Source of the DNA: Larix kaempferi | Taxonomy: Eukaryota; Streptophyta; Pinopsida; Pinales; Pinaceae | Direction of reading: 5' to 3' | NCBI GenBank assembly: GCA_027924585.1 | Contig: BSBM01000299.1 | Span: 28,062,501-28,126,500 of the forward strand | Length of the DNA stretch: 64,000 nt | Shown here: positions 1-10,134 of the stretch, piece by piece | How the letters are laid out: each line of letters begins with the position of its first letter | Numbering within the stretch: the stretch's first letter is position 1 | Notes under the pieces: model-generated | What the model saw: only the letters and a program-made list of their open reading frames with translations | What the model was told of the DNA's origin: nothing | Database searches by the model: none | Program-made: the position numbers and the translations under genes

Positions 1-360
1 CAATATTTTATCATTTGGGAATTGTTTATTTCTTCTATATTTGCTTTCTATTTGGTAGCCATTAGGATTCTCTTCAGATCTAGGCATATTTCTGTAGTTT
101 TTATTTCTAACCCTGACCTTGTTGTGTAGATTTTTGCAGAATTTTTTCGAGGGTTTCTTGATTTTTTTTTGTAGATATATATGATATTTGGATTCTCCTC
201 AAGGAGATCTATCTTTCGGTTGTCAAAATGACAATTTTTGTCCAAGTTTGGTAGATTTGTGCAGGTTTCTATGTTCGGCAGATTCAACACTGTTTTTCGG
301 CCTTAAACTGGACACTTGCGACTTTTCTTCGCACGAACCTGCAGTTAAGTGCAATTACTC

Positions 361-660
361 ATACTGCGAACCCATGAATACTTGACAGAAACACAGCATC
401 GCAGCATGCAAACCCGCGTATGCTCCAGCATACTCGCGACTCTTCCACTGTCGAACTCGCGTTTACTGCAAATTATTCGTGACCCTTAATGTGTTGAGCT
501 CGCAACTGCATTGACAAAACCGCGAGCTTATAGTATAGAGACCTACGAGTATCCGCGACTCCTATACACTACAAATCATTGGCCTTACAGAACCCGCGAG
601 TATCAGTTTTTATTCGCTAGTTTCCTATTGGCAGACCTGCGAGTGACACTTTTTTCACAA
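361..660. repeat. Degenerate CGCGAGT-motif repeats
   Basis: Short motifs of the form CCCGCGAGT, ACTCGCG and CCGCGACT recur every 30-50 bases in both orientations. The stretch is richer in CpG than its AT-rich surroundings. It has no coding potential and I could not assign it to a known family. The rest of 1-950 shows nothing further. Confidence 0.45.
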
Positions 661-949
661 GAAAATTTCAAATGACCATAACTCGGTCAATATTTCCCGG
701 AATTTTTATTATAACCTATTTTTGGAATTGGAGAATTTGTTCTGCATCCACCTACGCAAACATAACAAAAGTTTGGGCACTCAATCAAAAGGGTTGTAAG
801 TAAAAATTTCTCTTTCCTTTACTGTTTTTCTAACTGTGTGTTTTGCAGATTCAGATCGGTACGATAAAGTATTTAAGTTTTATGTTATTCATCTTTTTCA
901 TTTAGGTTTTGCTTCTGTCATGTTTATTAAGAGATTATTTCTTGTTCTT

Positions 950-1490
950 GGTATATATTTGTCTCACATTTCTATATGGAAACATTGGCATCTTTAAAGG
1001 GCTTGGATCTTTGGTATTTTTTCATGATGATAGCTATAAACCCTCTAATGCTTAATATTTTGTAACAAGATACTTAATAACTAATTTGTTATTTTTTGTT
1101 TAATCATGTTGATTTCTAGTCATGTCATCTTTATAAAATCAATTTTTATAAGAACAATCTCATATGTGTTATCATTTTATCATTATTTGCTTTATGTATA
1201 TGTTATTGCTGACCTTTGTGTAAAAGCAATTTCATTGTTTTATAAGTAATATCTTTATGATCATGCTCTTGCTAATTGAACTCTTGAGTAAAGTCATTAT
1301 CTTGAATCTATGTGATATCATATTTTTTGGCTTGTCATAAGTTCTTTAATTGGGATATAGTTTCTTTCTCATGTATTGTAGATATTGTATCTAGTTCTTG
1401 TGTTATTTGTCTCTAACATTCAAATGCGGAAGCATTGACATGTGTTGTTTGTATCTAACGTTCCTATATGGAAGCATTGACATTTCCAGG
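950..1490 (+). repeat. Three dispersed copies of a ~45-bp repeat
   Basis: Copies at about 953-1000, 1400-1442 and 1447-1489 share the pattern TTTGTCTCTAACATTC followed by TATGGAAGCATTGACAT. The last two are adjacent and the first lies 400 bases upstream. No coding potential is visible. 1490-2350 is AT-rich DNA in which I see nothing. Confidence 0.5.
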
Positions 1491-2368
1491 GAATTTTATC
1501 TTTTGTATATTTACATAGTGTTAACAAGAAATGAACCCATGATTAAGATCATTAGTGACTTGTCATTTCATAATTTTTTATATGTGACATCATGAGTTGA
1601 TCATACTTTGTTATATGTTGATCATATTAAACATTTTGATTTATATTTATCATGTCATGTTTATTTCGATCATCTTTTACTCAATATTTATATGGCTTTG
1701 AGCAATCTTATAATCTTGAGATTAACATCATACTAATAAGAAATGCACCTATGCTTCAGATTAGTTGCTTGATGACTAAATTTTCATATATTTAAGTGAA
1801 ATCTTGGGCTCACTATTTATATGTTGTGACTGAAACTTAATGTGTAAAAGTAACTTCACAAGAAAGTTAATCTTTTATTTGATCATATTATGTTGCCCTT
1901 TTTATATGATGTTTGCTAACCTTTGGTGTATAAGCATTTTCATTTATGTATGAGCGCCTTTATTTTATGATCTTTATATGCTTTAAGCTAGAAAGTTCTT
2001 GTGCAGATAAATTCTCTGTTTAGGCTTTCACCTTATTCCATAAATAATGAAGCACCATCTTCTACTGTTGAAGTCATGATGTTCATCTGTATGATATAAT
2101 TTTCGATGTATAGACCATTGGGGTCTTGTTCCTTCAATGTTTGAAGTCTTCTACAGATATTTATACTGCACCTTGATTGCAAGAATGTCTGCTATCCACA
2201 TGTGTATTGGCCATCTGGGTATTTTGTACACTGTTGTGGTGTTCTTAGCCACATGTTCTCATGTACCAGACCTCAGAAGGTATCTATACACTAGTGTGGA
2301 TGTTATATCGGAGTTCTTCATCTATCAGTTATGGTTGTGATGATTCTTGTGGTGATATAGGCATCTTG

Positions 2369-2496
2369 TGGATCTAGTAGCCATGGCAACTTCTCTTTAG
2401 ATATGGGCACCTTGTTTTTGTATTGCATCACATGTTCTCGATATCTGTTGGATCTAGCAGCCATAAAGGCTTCTCTTTAGATCTGGGCATCTTGTT
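2369..2496 (+). repeat. Direct repeat upstream of the copia LTR
   Basis: Two copies (about 2369-2420 and 2450-2496) share TGGATCTAG(T/C)AGCCAT, then CTTCTCTTTAGAT(A/C)TGGGCA(C/T)CTTGTT. They lie about 180 bases before the LTR start, where the 3' untranslated part of a copia element would be. Confidence 0.5.
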
Positions 2497-2668
2497 GGTA
2501 TTTCATCGTACAACCTAGTTCGTGTGCACTTTCATGATTAAGTGAGAAGCAGTTGTTCTTCATCAAATTCCATTTTGCAGCTTTGTTTCTTCTAGAAGTT
2601 GTCATCAAGGGGGAGCAATAATGACTCCTTCCGTCCTTTGTTAGTGGGATTTTATCCCATCCATTATT

Positions 2669-3188
2669 AAGGGGGGGGTGTTGGAATATTTTATATTCCT
2701 TGGAAGGTAATAATGTCTTTGTGTTATGTCGGAAGATATCCACAATCTTCTGTAAAATATTAATACATTATATCCCATATTCATTATGGTAAAATATAAT
2801 CTTGATATTCATTATTATATAAAGAGATGTTATTATGGAGAATTATATTATCCCACATGTAATATGTGAGAGTAATTCCTCCTCATCTCTTGGTATATAA
2901 TAGAGTCAAGGGAGACTTTCACTTGTATCCATTCATCCAATGTGGATCATATATTGATGGTCTTGGCTATATTGTATTTGAGGATATTGGCATTGCTCTC
3001 CTGTAAGCTTGAGGGAGATATTCTGGAGATAATAGTAGACTACCTTCCCATGGATGTAGCCCAATTGGGTGAAGCACATATATATGGTGTACTCTTTTCT
3101 CTTGTTCTCTTTCTGTTCTTATATACTATGATATGTTATTGTTTTTATAGATAGGTAAGGTAGTTTATTTAGATCCATATCTCTGACA
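2669..3188 (+). mobile_element. Copia-type LTR with polypurine tract (3' LTR or solo remnant)
   Basis: A purine run, AAGGGGGGGG, at 2669-2678 is followed directly by TGTTGGAATATT, the usual polypurine tract plus LTR start of plant Ty1/copia elements. An upstream CAAGGGGGAGCA motif (from about 2604) also fits a copia 3' end. A possible TATA box (TATATAA) is near 2893. The right boundary is set at the ACA at 3188 only because it can pair with the TGT start; it is uncertain. No copia polymerase is present upstream, so the element is truncated or non-autonomous. Confidence 0.5.
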
Positions 3189-3239
3189 AGAGAAGTATCA
3201 AATAAGATAGTTTCATTAATAACAATCAAATACCATTCA

Positions 3240-4440
3240 AATAATACTCTAAATTTTGCACTGGCTTCTGAAGAGAAAGTTTCAGAGATGAAAATTGACT
3301 TGCAGTAGATCCCAATCCCAGATAAAATTCATTTACATAAGCAAACTGGAGAAGTGATTTATACTGACTTGTTAAAGGCCACTAGAAAACCAATTGAAGC
3401 AAGAGAAAATTGAAAATAAAGCTTACCAACAACAAATAAAGAAGCTTCAGATTGATTTTGTGGAAATGGATATTGAACCAGATAAAGGACAAGCCACAAA
3501 GAAGATTTTAGCCGGGAAAGGAAGTACAATTCAATTCATATAGAAGAACTTGAAAATTCCAGCTACTCAATTGATTCAAGCATCTGAAATAATAGATTTG
3601 GAATAGGAGAAGGATGCTTTATCCTAGCAATTGAATGATAGTAATGAAAATATGCTAATATTTGCAAAACAATAGGGTAAATGGGAGAAGGAACTCACTT
3701 ATCTCATAGCTTAGATTGATGTTTTGAATGAAAATCAGATAGGTTTGGAGAAACAAAATGAGAAAAAACAATCTGAAATAAAAAAACAATCACCATGTTG
3801 AGAGTGTCCATGTAAAGTCTAATCAAATGCTACAATGGGTTAAGTCTTTTAAAGGCTTATTTAAAGAGTTATTTCAGAAAGGACTCCCTTCTTTCTGGGA
3901 TGAAGAAAATAAATTGATCCCTCGGCATGATTATCAAGTTTATTAGTTCAAGCTTGAGTGGATCATAAGAAATTTGAATATATGATCCAACCTTTAATAG
4001 GGAAGGAAATAATTGATAAGCTTGCAATGGACTTTGAAATTTTAAATAAATTTAAAATGATAGGTGCCAAATTGTCTCCCATGTCTTTTGTAGACTATGT
4101 AGAATTAAGAGTTTTGGTTAAATAGATGATTAATTATGAAGTCCCCTCTGTGGATCAATGGAAGCCAGTTGAAACATTTGGGAGGATGAAGTACAAATTG
4201 CACCAATGAGGACACTTATCATTTATACTCAAGCAAAGGTTATGCCAAAGCCCACTTCAATGTGGCATCAAATTGTCTTTCAACGTTTTGAGGATTATGA
4301 AGACTTAGTTTTGTGACAGATGTAATAAGAAGTTATAAAATTCCTATTTCCAAGCAAATAGTCAAGAAGTCAGTTAGAATTAGTTCTGTAATTGGGGTTG
4401 GAACCCATGAGAGTGAGACCTATTTAACTGAGCAATTTCA
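3240..4440 (+). pseudogene. Decayed copy of the long coiled-coil LTR-borne protein
   Basis: Translated in pieces, this stretch matches the gene at 10135-13458. Around 3300-3400 it resembles the part of that protein reading PDKIWFHKQASEVLYADL, and around 3880-4000 it resembles the C-terminal part reading GLPSFWDDENMPI. Many stops and shifts break it, and the N-terminal third is missing, cut off by the copia LTR. The sequence after it (4440-4700) looks like the 3' flank of the same kind of unit. Function is unknown. It shows that this gene family also exists outside CACTA-1. Confidence 0.6.
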
Positions 4441-4653
4441 AGAGTAATAAAAAAATTGCGAAGTTAAGAAAATACTTTTCTAAGCAGAAATTCTCCTCTG
4501 CTATTTTGTGGTCTGTATTTCCTTTCCTTATGTGAATGTTATTCACGTTATCTATTTCCATTGTGTTGCCTTTTCATGCTTGAATGAGATTCTATTGAGT
4601 CAGAATTCATATTGATATGCTCTGGTTCATAGGATTCATGTATTGACAAAAAC

Positions 4654-4735
4654 CATATTCTAAAGTCAATATTGGATTCATAAAAGAACACATACAACAA
4701 AATAAGTTAATATTGGATTCATAAAAGAACACATA
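4654..4735 (+). repeat. 41-bp minisatellite, left half, split by CACTA-1
   Basis: Two units of about 41 bp (core AATATTGGATTCATAAAAGA, then ACACATACAACAAAATAAG) lie here. The second is cut at ACACATA, and its remainder resumes at 55730 on the far side of CACTA-1. This is direct evidence that 4736-55726 is a single insertion into a pre-existing repeat. Confidence 0.8.
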
Positions 4736-4777
4736 CACTACAACAAATCCTTGAATTAGCATCCCATTTAGCATCCC
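4736..4777 (+). repeat. CACTA-1 left terminal inverted repeat
   Basis: It begins CACTACAACAAATCCT. Compared with the right end there is one mismatch in the first 22 bases, with more differences farther in. It runs directly into the GCATCC subterminal repeats. Confidence 0.8.
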
Positions 4778-5500
4778 TTTTTAGTGTAATTTTTCTTTTC
4801 ATTGAGTGGTCAAAGTAGACGCTAAATGGGATGCGTCATGGACAAAATTTAAAGAGTCTAAAATAAAGTCTTTTTTTTCTTCCTAGATAGCATCCTTTCT
4901 AATGTCTAAAATAACGCCCTTTTTTTGCTTCCAGAATAGCATCCAATTTTGCTTCCTAAACGACGTCGAGGTTTGCTTCCCAAATAACATCATATTTTTC
5001 TTCCTACAGATCGTCATCTTTTACTTCCTAAATGGCGTCCCCATAAGCACCCTATTTGCATCCTTAAAGCGTCGTGTTAGCATTTATGTTTGCATCTACA
5101 TTCGTGCCATATTTGCATCCAAATTAGTATCCAATTTTGCATCCATGTGTGCTACCACTTTAGCATCCCATTTTGCACCATGTTTTACTTCCAATATGCA
5201 CCAATTTTTGCTTCTAATTTTGCATCATTTTTTGCTTCCTTTTTTGCATCGTGTTTTTCTACCAAGATGGAGCCAAATTTTTCTTCTATTGTTGCACCAT
5301 ATTTTGCTTCCTATGTAGTGCCATGTTTTGCATCCAAAGTAACATCTTATTTTTCTACCATATCAATGCCATGTTTGGCTTCCTCATTAGCTTCAAGTGT
5401 TGGGCCTCTTTTTAATGCCTAGTTTTGCATCTCTATTGATGTCAACATTAGCACCATGTTTTGCTACCACTTTAGCACCCAGTTTATCGTCCATTTTTAG
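4755..5500 (+). repeat. CACTA-1 left subterminal GCATCC repeat region
   Basis: GCATCC and GCTTCC hexamers recur roughly every 15-30 bases, usually in the context TTTTGC(A/T)TCC. Dense, degenerate subterminal motifs are where CACTA transposases bind in studied elements such as En/Spm; binding here is inferred. The open frames through this stretch, rich in Phe, Ala and Ser, are by-products of the repeat and not genes. Confidence 0.65.
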
Positions 5501-5556
5501 AAACTAATATAAATTATCACAACAAATATTGTTTTAGAAATACATTGCAATATCAT

Positions 5557-5628
5557 TAGGGCATGGAGGAATCGAACCACCAACCTCCTACTTGTAAGGC
5601 AGGTGCTCTTCCATTGAGCTAGCACCCT
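5557..5628 (-). tRNA. trnV-UAC: tRNA-Val (UAC), bacterial/mitochondrial-type, possibly degenerate
   Basis: On the minus strand the sequence folds as a cloverleaf. The D arm is GCTC...GAGC. The anticodon stem CCTGC/GTAGG encloses loop CTTACAA with anticodon TAC (Val). The T loop is TTCGATT. The acceptor arms AGGGTGC and ATGCCCT pair with wobbles and one mismatch, and a discriminator A follows. The T stem GGTGG/CCTCC has a central T-T mismatch, so it may be inactive. The D-arm to anticodon segment GAGCACCT...CTTACAA looks like bacterial and plant mitochondrial tRNA-Val rather than the eukaryotic cytosolic gene. It lies 0.9 kb inside the CACTA-1 left end. Origin from a mitochondrial insertion is the simplest reading; no other mitochondrial sequence was recognised around it. 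Confidence 0.6.
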
Positions 5629-6784
5629 TTAAGAATTGGGGAGAGGTGCAATATTAACACCTAGATTGCATGATTCATAATTCTAATAAAAGACAATATG
5701 CATTGGTTGCAATCTATTAGATTGAATATCATATTGGAGTTTTTGGTGCAAAAGGGTTCTTTGTAAAAATATTGGTATGTTGTTGTATGATTTCATTTGT
5801 ATTCAATTTTATTATTGATTAATATAAAAATAATATATGGTTGATAATATTCAAGATACCTATTATTTGGTTTTAATTGAAATTTGATATTAGTCCCATT
5901 AGGATATTTCAACTCATCCAAAAGATTTAGATTGATTGGCATCATAGAAATATATTTATGAATCTATGGAATTGCAATAAGGAATCCATGGGAAAATATC
6001 ATAAGAGAGTGATACTTTAGGAGCTATAGGAGATGAATAAACAAATATATGAGGATAATGAACAACTAGAAAAGAATTTCTAGTAATTGGATGAGAAGAA
6101 TGAAGAGTTGCATAAAACTTTGTAAATTAAGCCATGTGAAGCTTCTTAAGGAGAAAAATGTCTAGGTTGTGGAAAATATAGTGTAACGGTTGGGTTCTAA
6201 GAAAGTCATATTGATGACTCTTTAAATGGAGGTCGAAAATATTAATAAAGAAAGGATCCTTGTTTTGAGTCAAGATCAGGGATCAAATTTGAATGGATGT
6301 TCTTGATTTCATATAGAAGGTTATATATTCATGCTTCCCTTCGATGAAGGGATTCTAAAAAAAATCACATTTCAAATGATAATAATAAATTAATTGTACA
6401 CTTCATAAAAAAATGTGCTAAAAAATATTGTATTTGAATAAAATTTATGACACGAAAAAAATCAATCACACATGATTATTACATCTACAATCAGCATAAA
6501 GCCAAAACTAATATTTAACAAAGTGAGATTTGAGACTGTACATCTACCCAAAAAATTTCAAAATTCATTAAGATTGATGGGATCTATGTAGATCTACCTC
6601 AATTAAAAAATTATAGTATTTCCTAGAACTAAAGCCAAATGTTTCACCTTCAATCATCCAATGACTCGGACTTATTCCAATTTGAATTTCAAGATATAGC
6701 ATTGGTAAGTGAGAGAATACGCATATTGTCTTATTGAAAAAATTAAAGCATTGAAGAAGCTCAAGTTATACCAACATCTTTCCC

Positions 6785-6895
6785 TTTATTATTACTGACA
6801 CTGCTTGTCAATTAAATCATTTTTAGCCTTTTGTTGATCACTTTATTCTTACCGACACTAGTCAATTAAATCATTTTTAGCCTTTTTTTTATCGC
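6785..6895 (+). repeat. Tandem duplication of ~55 bp
   Basis: Two adjacent copies share GTCAATTAAATCATTTTTAG followed by CCTTTT, with a few differences near their starts. No function is apparent. Confidence 0.55.
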
Positions 6896-7344
6896 TTCCT
6901 CTTGAGAGTTTTGCTGGTTAATGGAAATGAGAAATGATCAACATTCTAATGAGGCTCTCCATAGTAGCAAGATGATTTTTAACCTTGCTATAAGAAAGAG
7001 ATCAATCAATTTGCATGAATTCCCTATTGATCATATTAGCTATTGTAAAAATGCATTAATTGATTCTTAGAGATACTGAAATGTAACAAAGAAGTGCAAC
7101 ATGATTTTGGTAGTGAAAATGCATATGATCTTTGGAGGTGATAAAAAAGCAAAGGAGAAAATGTCATATGCAACCCAACACTCCAGATGAAGCTCCTCTG
7201 AAGTGAGTTCACAAAAAGGAATGAGAAAGGAGGCTACCTACTACTTTTATAAGGCTGGAAATAAGCTTTGCGATTAAAAAATGATAAACAACCTTGATAA
7301 TTTTCCATTCCACTAAGTTCAAACTCTAAGAAGCAAACGATTAA

Positions 7345-7471
7345 GTTCAAAGACTCTCTCCCTTGAACTTAGCAATTTGATAACTTTTTCAAAAAAATAT
7401 ATGTTTTTAAAGACTCTCACCCTTGAACTTAGCAAATTGATAACTTTTTGGAAAAAATATATGTTTTTAAT
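7345..7471 (+). repeat. Tandem duplication of ~63 bp
   Basis: Two nearly identical copies, each starting AAGACTCTC and containing CCCTTGAACTTAGCAA and ATATATGTTTTTAA. The short frame at 7377-7583 is a by-product of this repeat. Confidence 0.6.
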
Positions 7472-8199
7472 CTTTCCATTGGGTTGTTTTAGCCAAATTT
7501 CACTGAATTACATAAAAGAGTCCATCATTCAATTCACAGGTTTGATAGACTCCCAACTTAGTGATTTACCCTCCATGAGGTAAACCGTTGATAGGACAGC
7601 TAGTAAGATTTCCAACTTAGCAATTTCACCTTCTCACTAGAAAAACACTATCGAGACAAGATCAAAAGGTCCTTGATTATTTGCAATTATATTCATCATC
7701 TTCTTATAGTAAATTATACCATTAAATAATTCAAGCATCGAATTTGAATGGCTATTTGGAAATTTGAAGCTACACAGTTATACAACTTTAGGATGGGCAT
7801 ATTCCTCCTTCAAAGGACTTGTCCCAAAACAAATCAAAGGAATCAAATTCCAGATTTTAACTCAAACAAATATAATTACCCAGAAGTGAATGCTCTGCCC
7901 CATAGAACCATTTCCTTTCACATGACAGTTGATTAAAATGGAATTTGAATGAGAATGATCACTACTTTTCCAACGATCCTAGATGGGAACTATTCTCTTC
8001 CCAAGAATTTGATCCACGATTACAAACACTCAATTATTCAGATCGTGACTTCGTAAGTTCTCCAACACAATGGCAAACATAGTTTGTAAGCATAATAGAA
8101 TTCATGCAAAACAGAATTGGCACCATCATGATTCCTAACATATGATTATAGGGAAGCACTCTCAAATAATCTTAATGGATGATGATACATAGTCTTTTC

Positions 8200-8985
8200 T
8201 TTTAATAAAACCTTCTCACCCTGGATGCTTACCATCAACAACATTAAAATGAAAAAATACAGTTGAAGCATACCTTAATTGAACACTCTCCAATCTAGAT
8301 GATCCAGGGTTGTGAAGGATCATTCCTTGCATAGTTCTAATTGTCCAAAGGAAAAAATACCACACACAAAATCTGTCCAAATGAACGGTTGATCCCCTCA
8401 TAGTAGATATTTTAAAGCCTTTTACTAAACTACTTATTTTTTAGTGAATTTAAATAGACAGGGACAAATGTAAAGATGGACAAAATTCAACTGATGAGGT
8501 AGAAAGTTTGAGGAATGTCGAAGTTCATAATTTTTTAAGACGACTCATTCTAAAAATCCTATAATCAGAAATCTAAATTTATCGTTTTATATTAGAAAAT
8601 GCATTGTTATTTTAGTTCAAGCACTAATAGTAAGCATGCAATTGTGACCTTTCCTTTACACCATTGAAATGTCCATCCTTTGATGGTAAGGAGTAAGTCT
8701 GGATGATTTGAATTGATAATGACGTATAAGGTCTTTTTTCTTTAGATATTACCTCCAAACTGCCTGTGTTCACCATGTATGCTCTTATAATTTAATGAGC
8801 AATGTAAAAAATTGCAAAGTTACAAATACAGTTAAAGTGAACCTTAATTAAACACCCTCCAACCCAAATGATAACTATAGAGTTGGAAAGAATCAATGCT
8901 TGCATCATTTTGATTGCCCGAAGGAAAAAATACCACACAAAAACCTATTGAATTCCATGACTGATCCTTCTCATGGTTATTAAAA
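8200..8985 (+). repeat. Two diverged ~200-bp direct copies
   Basis: The blocks at about 8200-8405 and 8760-8985 are alignable by eye. Shared stretches include ATACAGTT(G/A)AAG, ACCTTAATT(G/A)AACAC, and GAAGGAAAAAATACCACACA with small differences. They are separated by about 360 bases. They may be remnants of a short repeated element; no coding or terminal signature was found. Confidence 0.5.
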
Positions 8986-9235
8986 GACCAGAAGTGCATG
9001 TAGCCTGTAAAGTCAAAAAAGACCAGTGATAGAAAATATAATAAACAGTATGTGAACCTCAGGTCTAAACAGTGGAAACCAAAATGACAAAAATAAGAAA
9101 TAACATTTTATATGATGGAAAATTTTTAAATGCCACTTCATAGATGGTCTAGGAGCCCTTTGACGGGATGTGACGACTTGAATTTTGATCCTTGCTCAAG
9201 ATGCGCATACCATGATTGAGGGAATTTTAGGGTAA

Positions 9236-9650
9236 GCACTTCAACTGCACCCCTTGCTCAATTTCTATCCGACAGCCCTCCAAGCCGTCGTTTTAGCGAC
9301 GGTTAATAATCCCGTCGGTTAACCGACACCTAGGAGAGGTGTCGGTTAACCGACGAAAATCAAGCGACGCCTAGAAAAATTTAGAAAAAGAAACCGACAG
9401 CTTCTTGCTGTCGATCAAATGCTCCACGGCGTCGGTTAACCGATGGCATGTAGATGTTATAGGTGTCGGTTAACCGACACTCCGTAGATGTTGTAGGTGT
9501 CGGTTAACCATCAGTTTTTGGATGTTATAGGTGTCGGCTAACCGACAGTTGCTAGATGTTCTAGGGGTCGGTTAACCGACATGCTGTACATGTTCTAGGT
9601 GTCGGTTACCTGACAATATGCTAGGTGTCGGTTAAGTGACAGGCTGTAAA
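9236..9650 (+). repeat. GTCGGTTAACCGAC palindrome array, probable subterminal region of a CACTA element
   Basis: The palindrome GTCGGTTAACCGAC and variants recur about every 35-50 bases, often followed by a short spacer containing GTAGATGTT. Its core TTAACCGACG also occurs at 44370-44440, in the subterminal region of CACTA-2. I therefore read this as the opposite subterminal region of CACTA-2 or of a close relative. A canonical end was not found: CACTTCAACTG at 9236 is only a weak candidate, and its 3-bp flank (AAG) does not match the TCC beyond 44559. Confidence 0.5.
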
Positions 9651-9672
9651 TGTTTTTTAAAAAAAATAGCGG

Positions 9673-9810
9673 AGCGGAAAATAGGATATCGTACATTTTT
9701 GTATGGGTATCCATTTTCCGCTGAGATGTGACGGGTGCTACGTGGCTGTCGCTGAGTGGAAGCGGAAAATGGATACCCATACAGAAATGTACGATATCCT
9801 ATTTTCCGCT
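9673..9810 (+). ncRNA. Long inverted repeat, 50-bp arms, potential hairpin RNA
   Basis: The arms at 9673-9722 and 9761-9810 match at 49 of 50 positions. The one difference is a U-G wobble in RNA, so the whole stem could pair, with a 38-base loop. The arms start and end AGCGGAAAAT / ATTTTCCGCT. A related unpaired segment, with GTGGAAGCGGAAAATG, lies at about 23690-23760. It may be a small MITE-like element or a precursor of small RNAs; transcription is not shown by the sequence. Confidence 0.55.
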
Positions 9811-9869
9811 GCGGTCTAGATTAGCATGATAACTCGCAGGTTATTAGCGGTCTAGGGTATTAATTTTTT

Positions 9870-9993
9870 AAGACCGCTGAAAGACTGTTTCTGCCATTTC
9901 TGCTAACTCATAGGTCTAGGCACTAACTAAGGAGGCTCCACCGTACATGTTACCGTCAAAGACCGCTGAAAGACTGTTTCTGCCATTTCTGCT
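9870..9993 (+). repeat. 35-bp perfect direct repeat upstream of the coiled-coil gene
   Basis: Copies at 9870-9904 and 9959-9993 both read AAGACCGCTGAAAG followed by ACTGTTTCTGCCATTTCTGCT. They lie 140-265 bases before the start codon at 10135 and may be part of its promoter or leader. Confidence 0.6.
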
Positions 9994-10134
9994 CGAATGT
10001 CAAGGTTCGATTGGTTCGGCTACTACAGATACCAGATATTCTATCAACATTTGAACTGTGAGTAACTACAGTCAGCCCTTACCCTCAGGTACACAATTTC
10101 TGAGTATTCCTCTGTTGAATTACCTACTTTCACC

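Larger units (their letters stand above)
5629..9235. other. CACTA-1 left interior, no intact gene
   Basis: This AT-rich stretch has no intact coding region. Around 5990-6130 a broken plus-strand reading has a charged, heptad-like composition rich in Glu, Asn and Lys, and may be a relic of a coiled-coil gene. Three duplications are listed separately. Nothing else was recognised. Confidence 0.5.

Noticed and set aside
4902-5422. Two overlapping frames rich in Phe, Ala and Ser
   Set aside because: They arise from the TTTTGC(A/T)TCC subterminal repeats, and two different frames are open over the same repeat.
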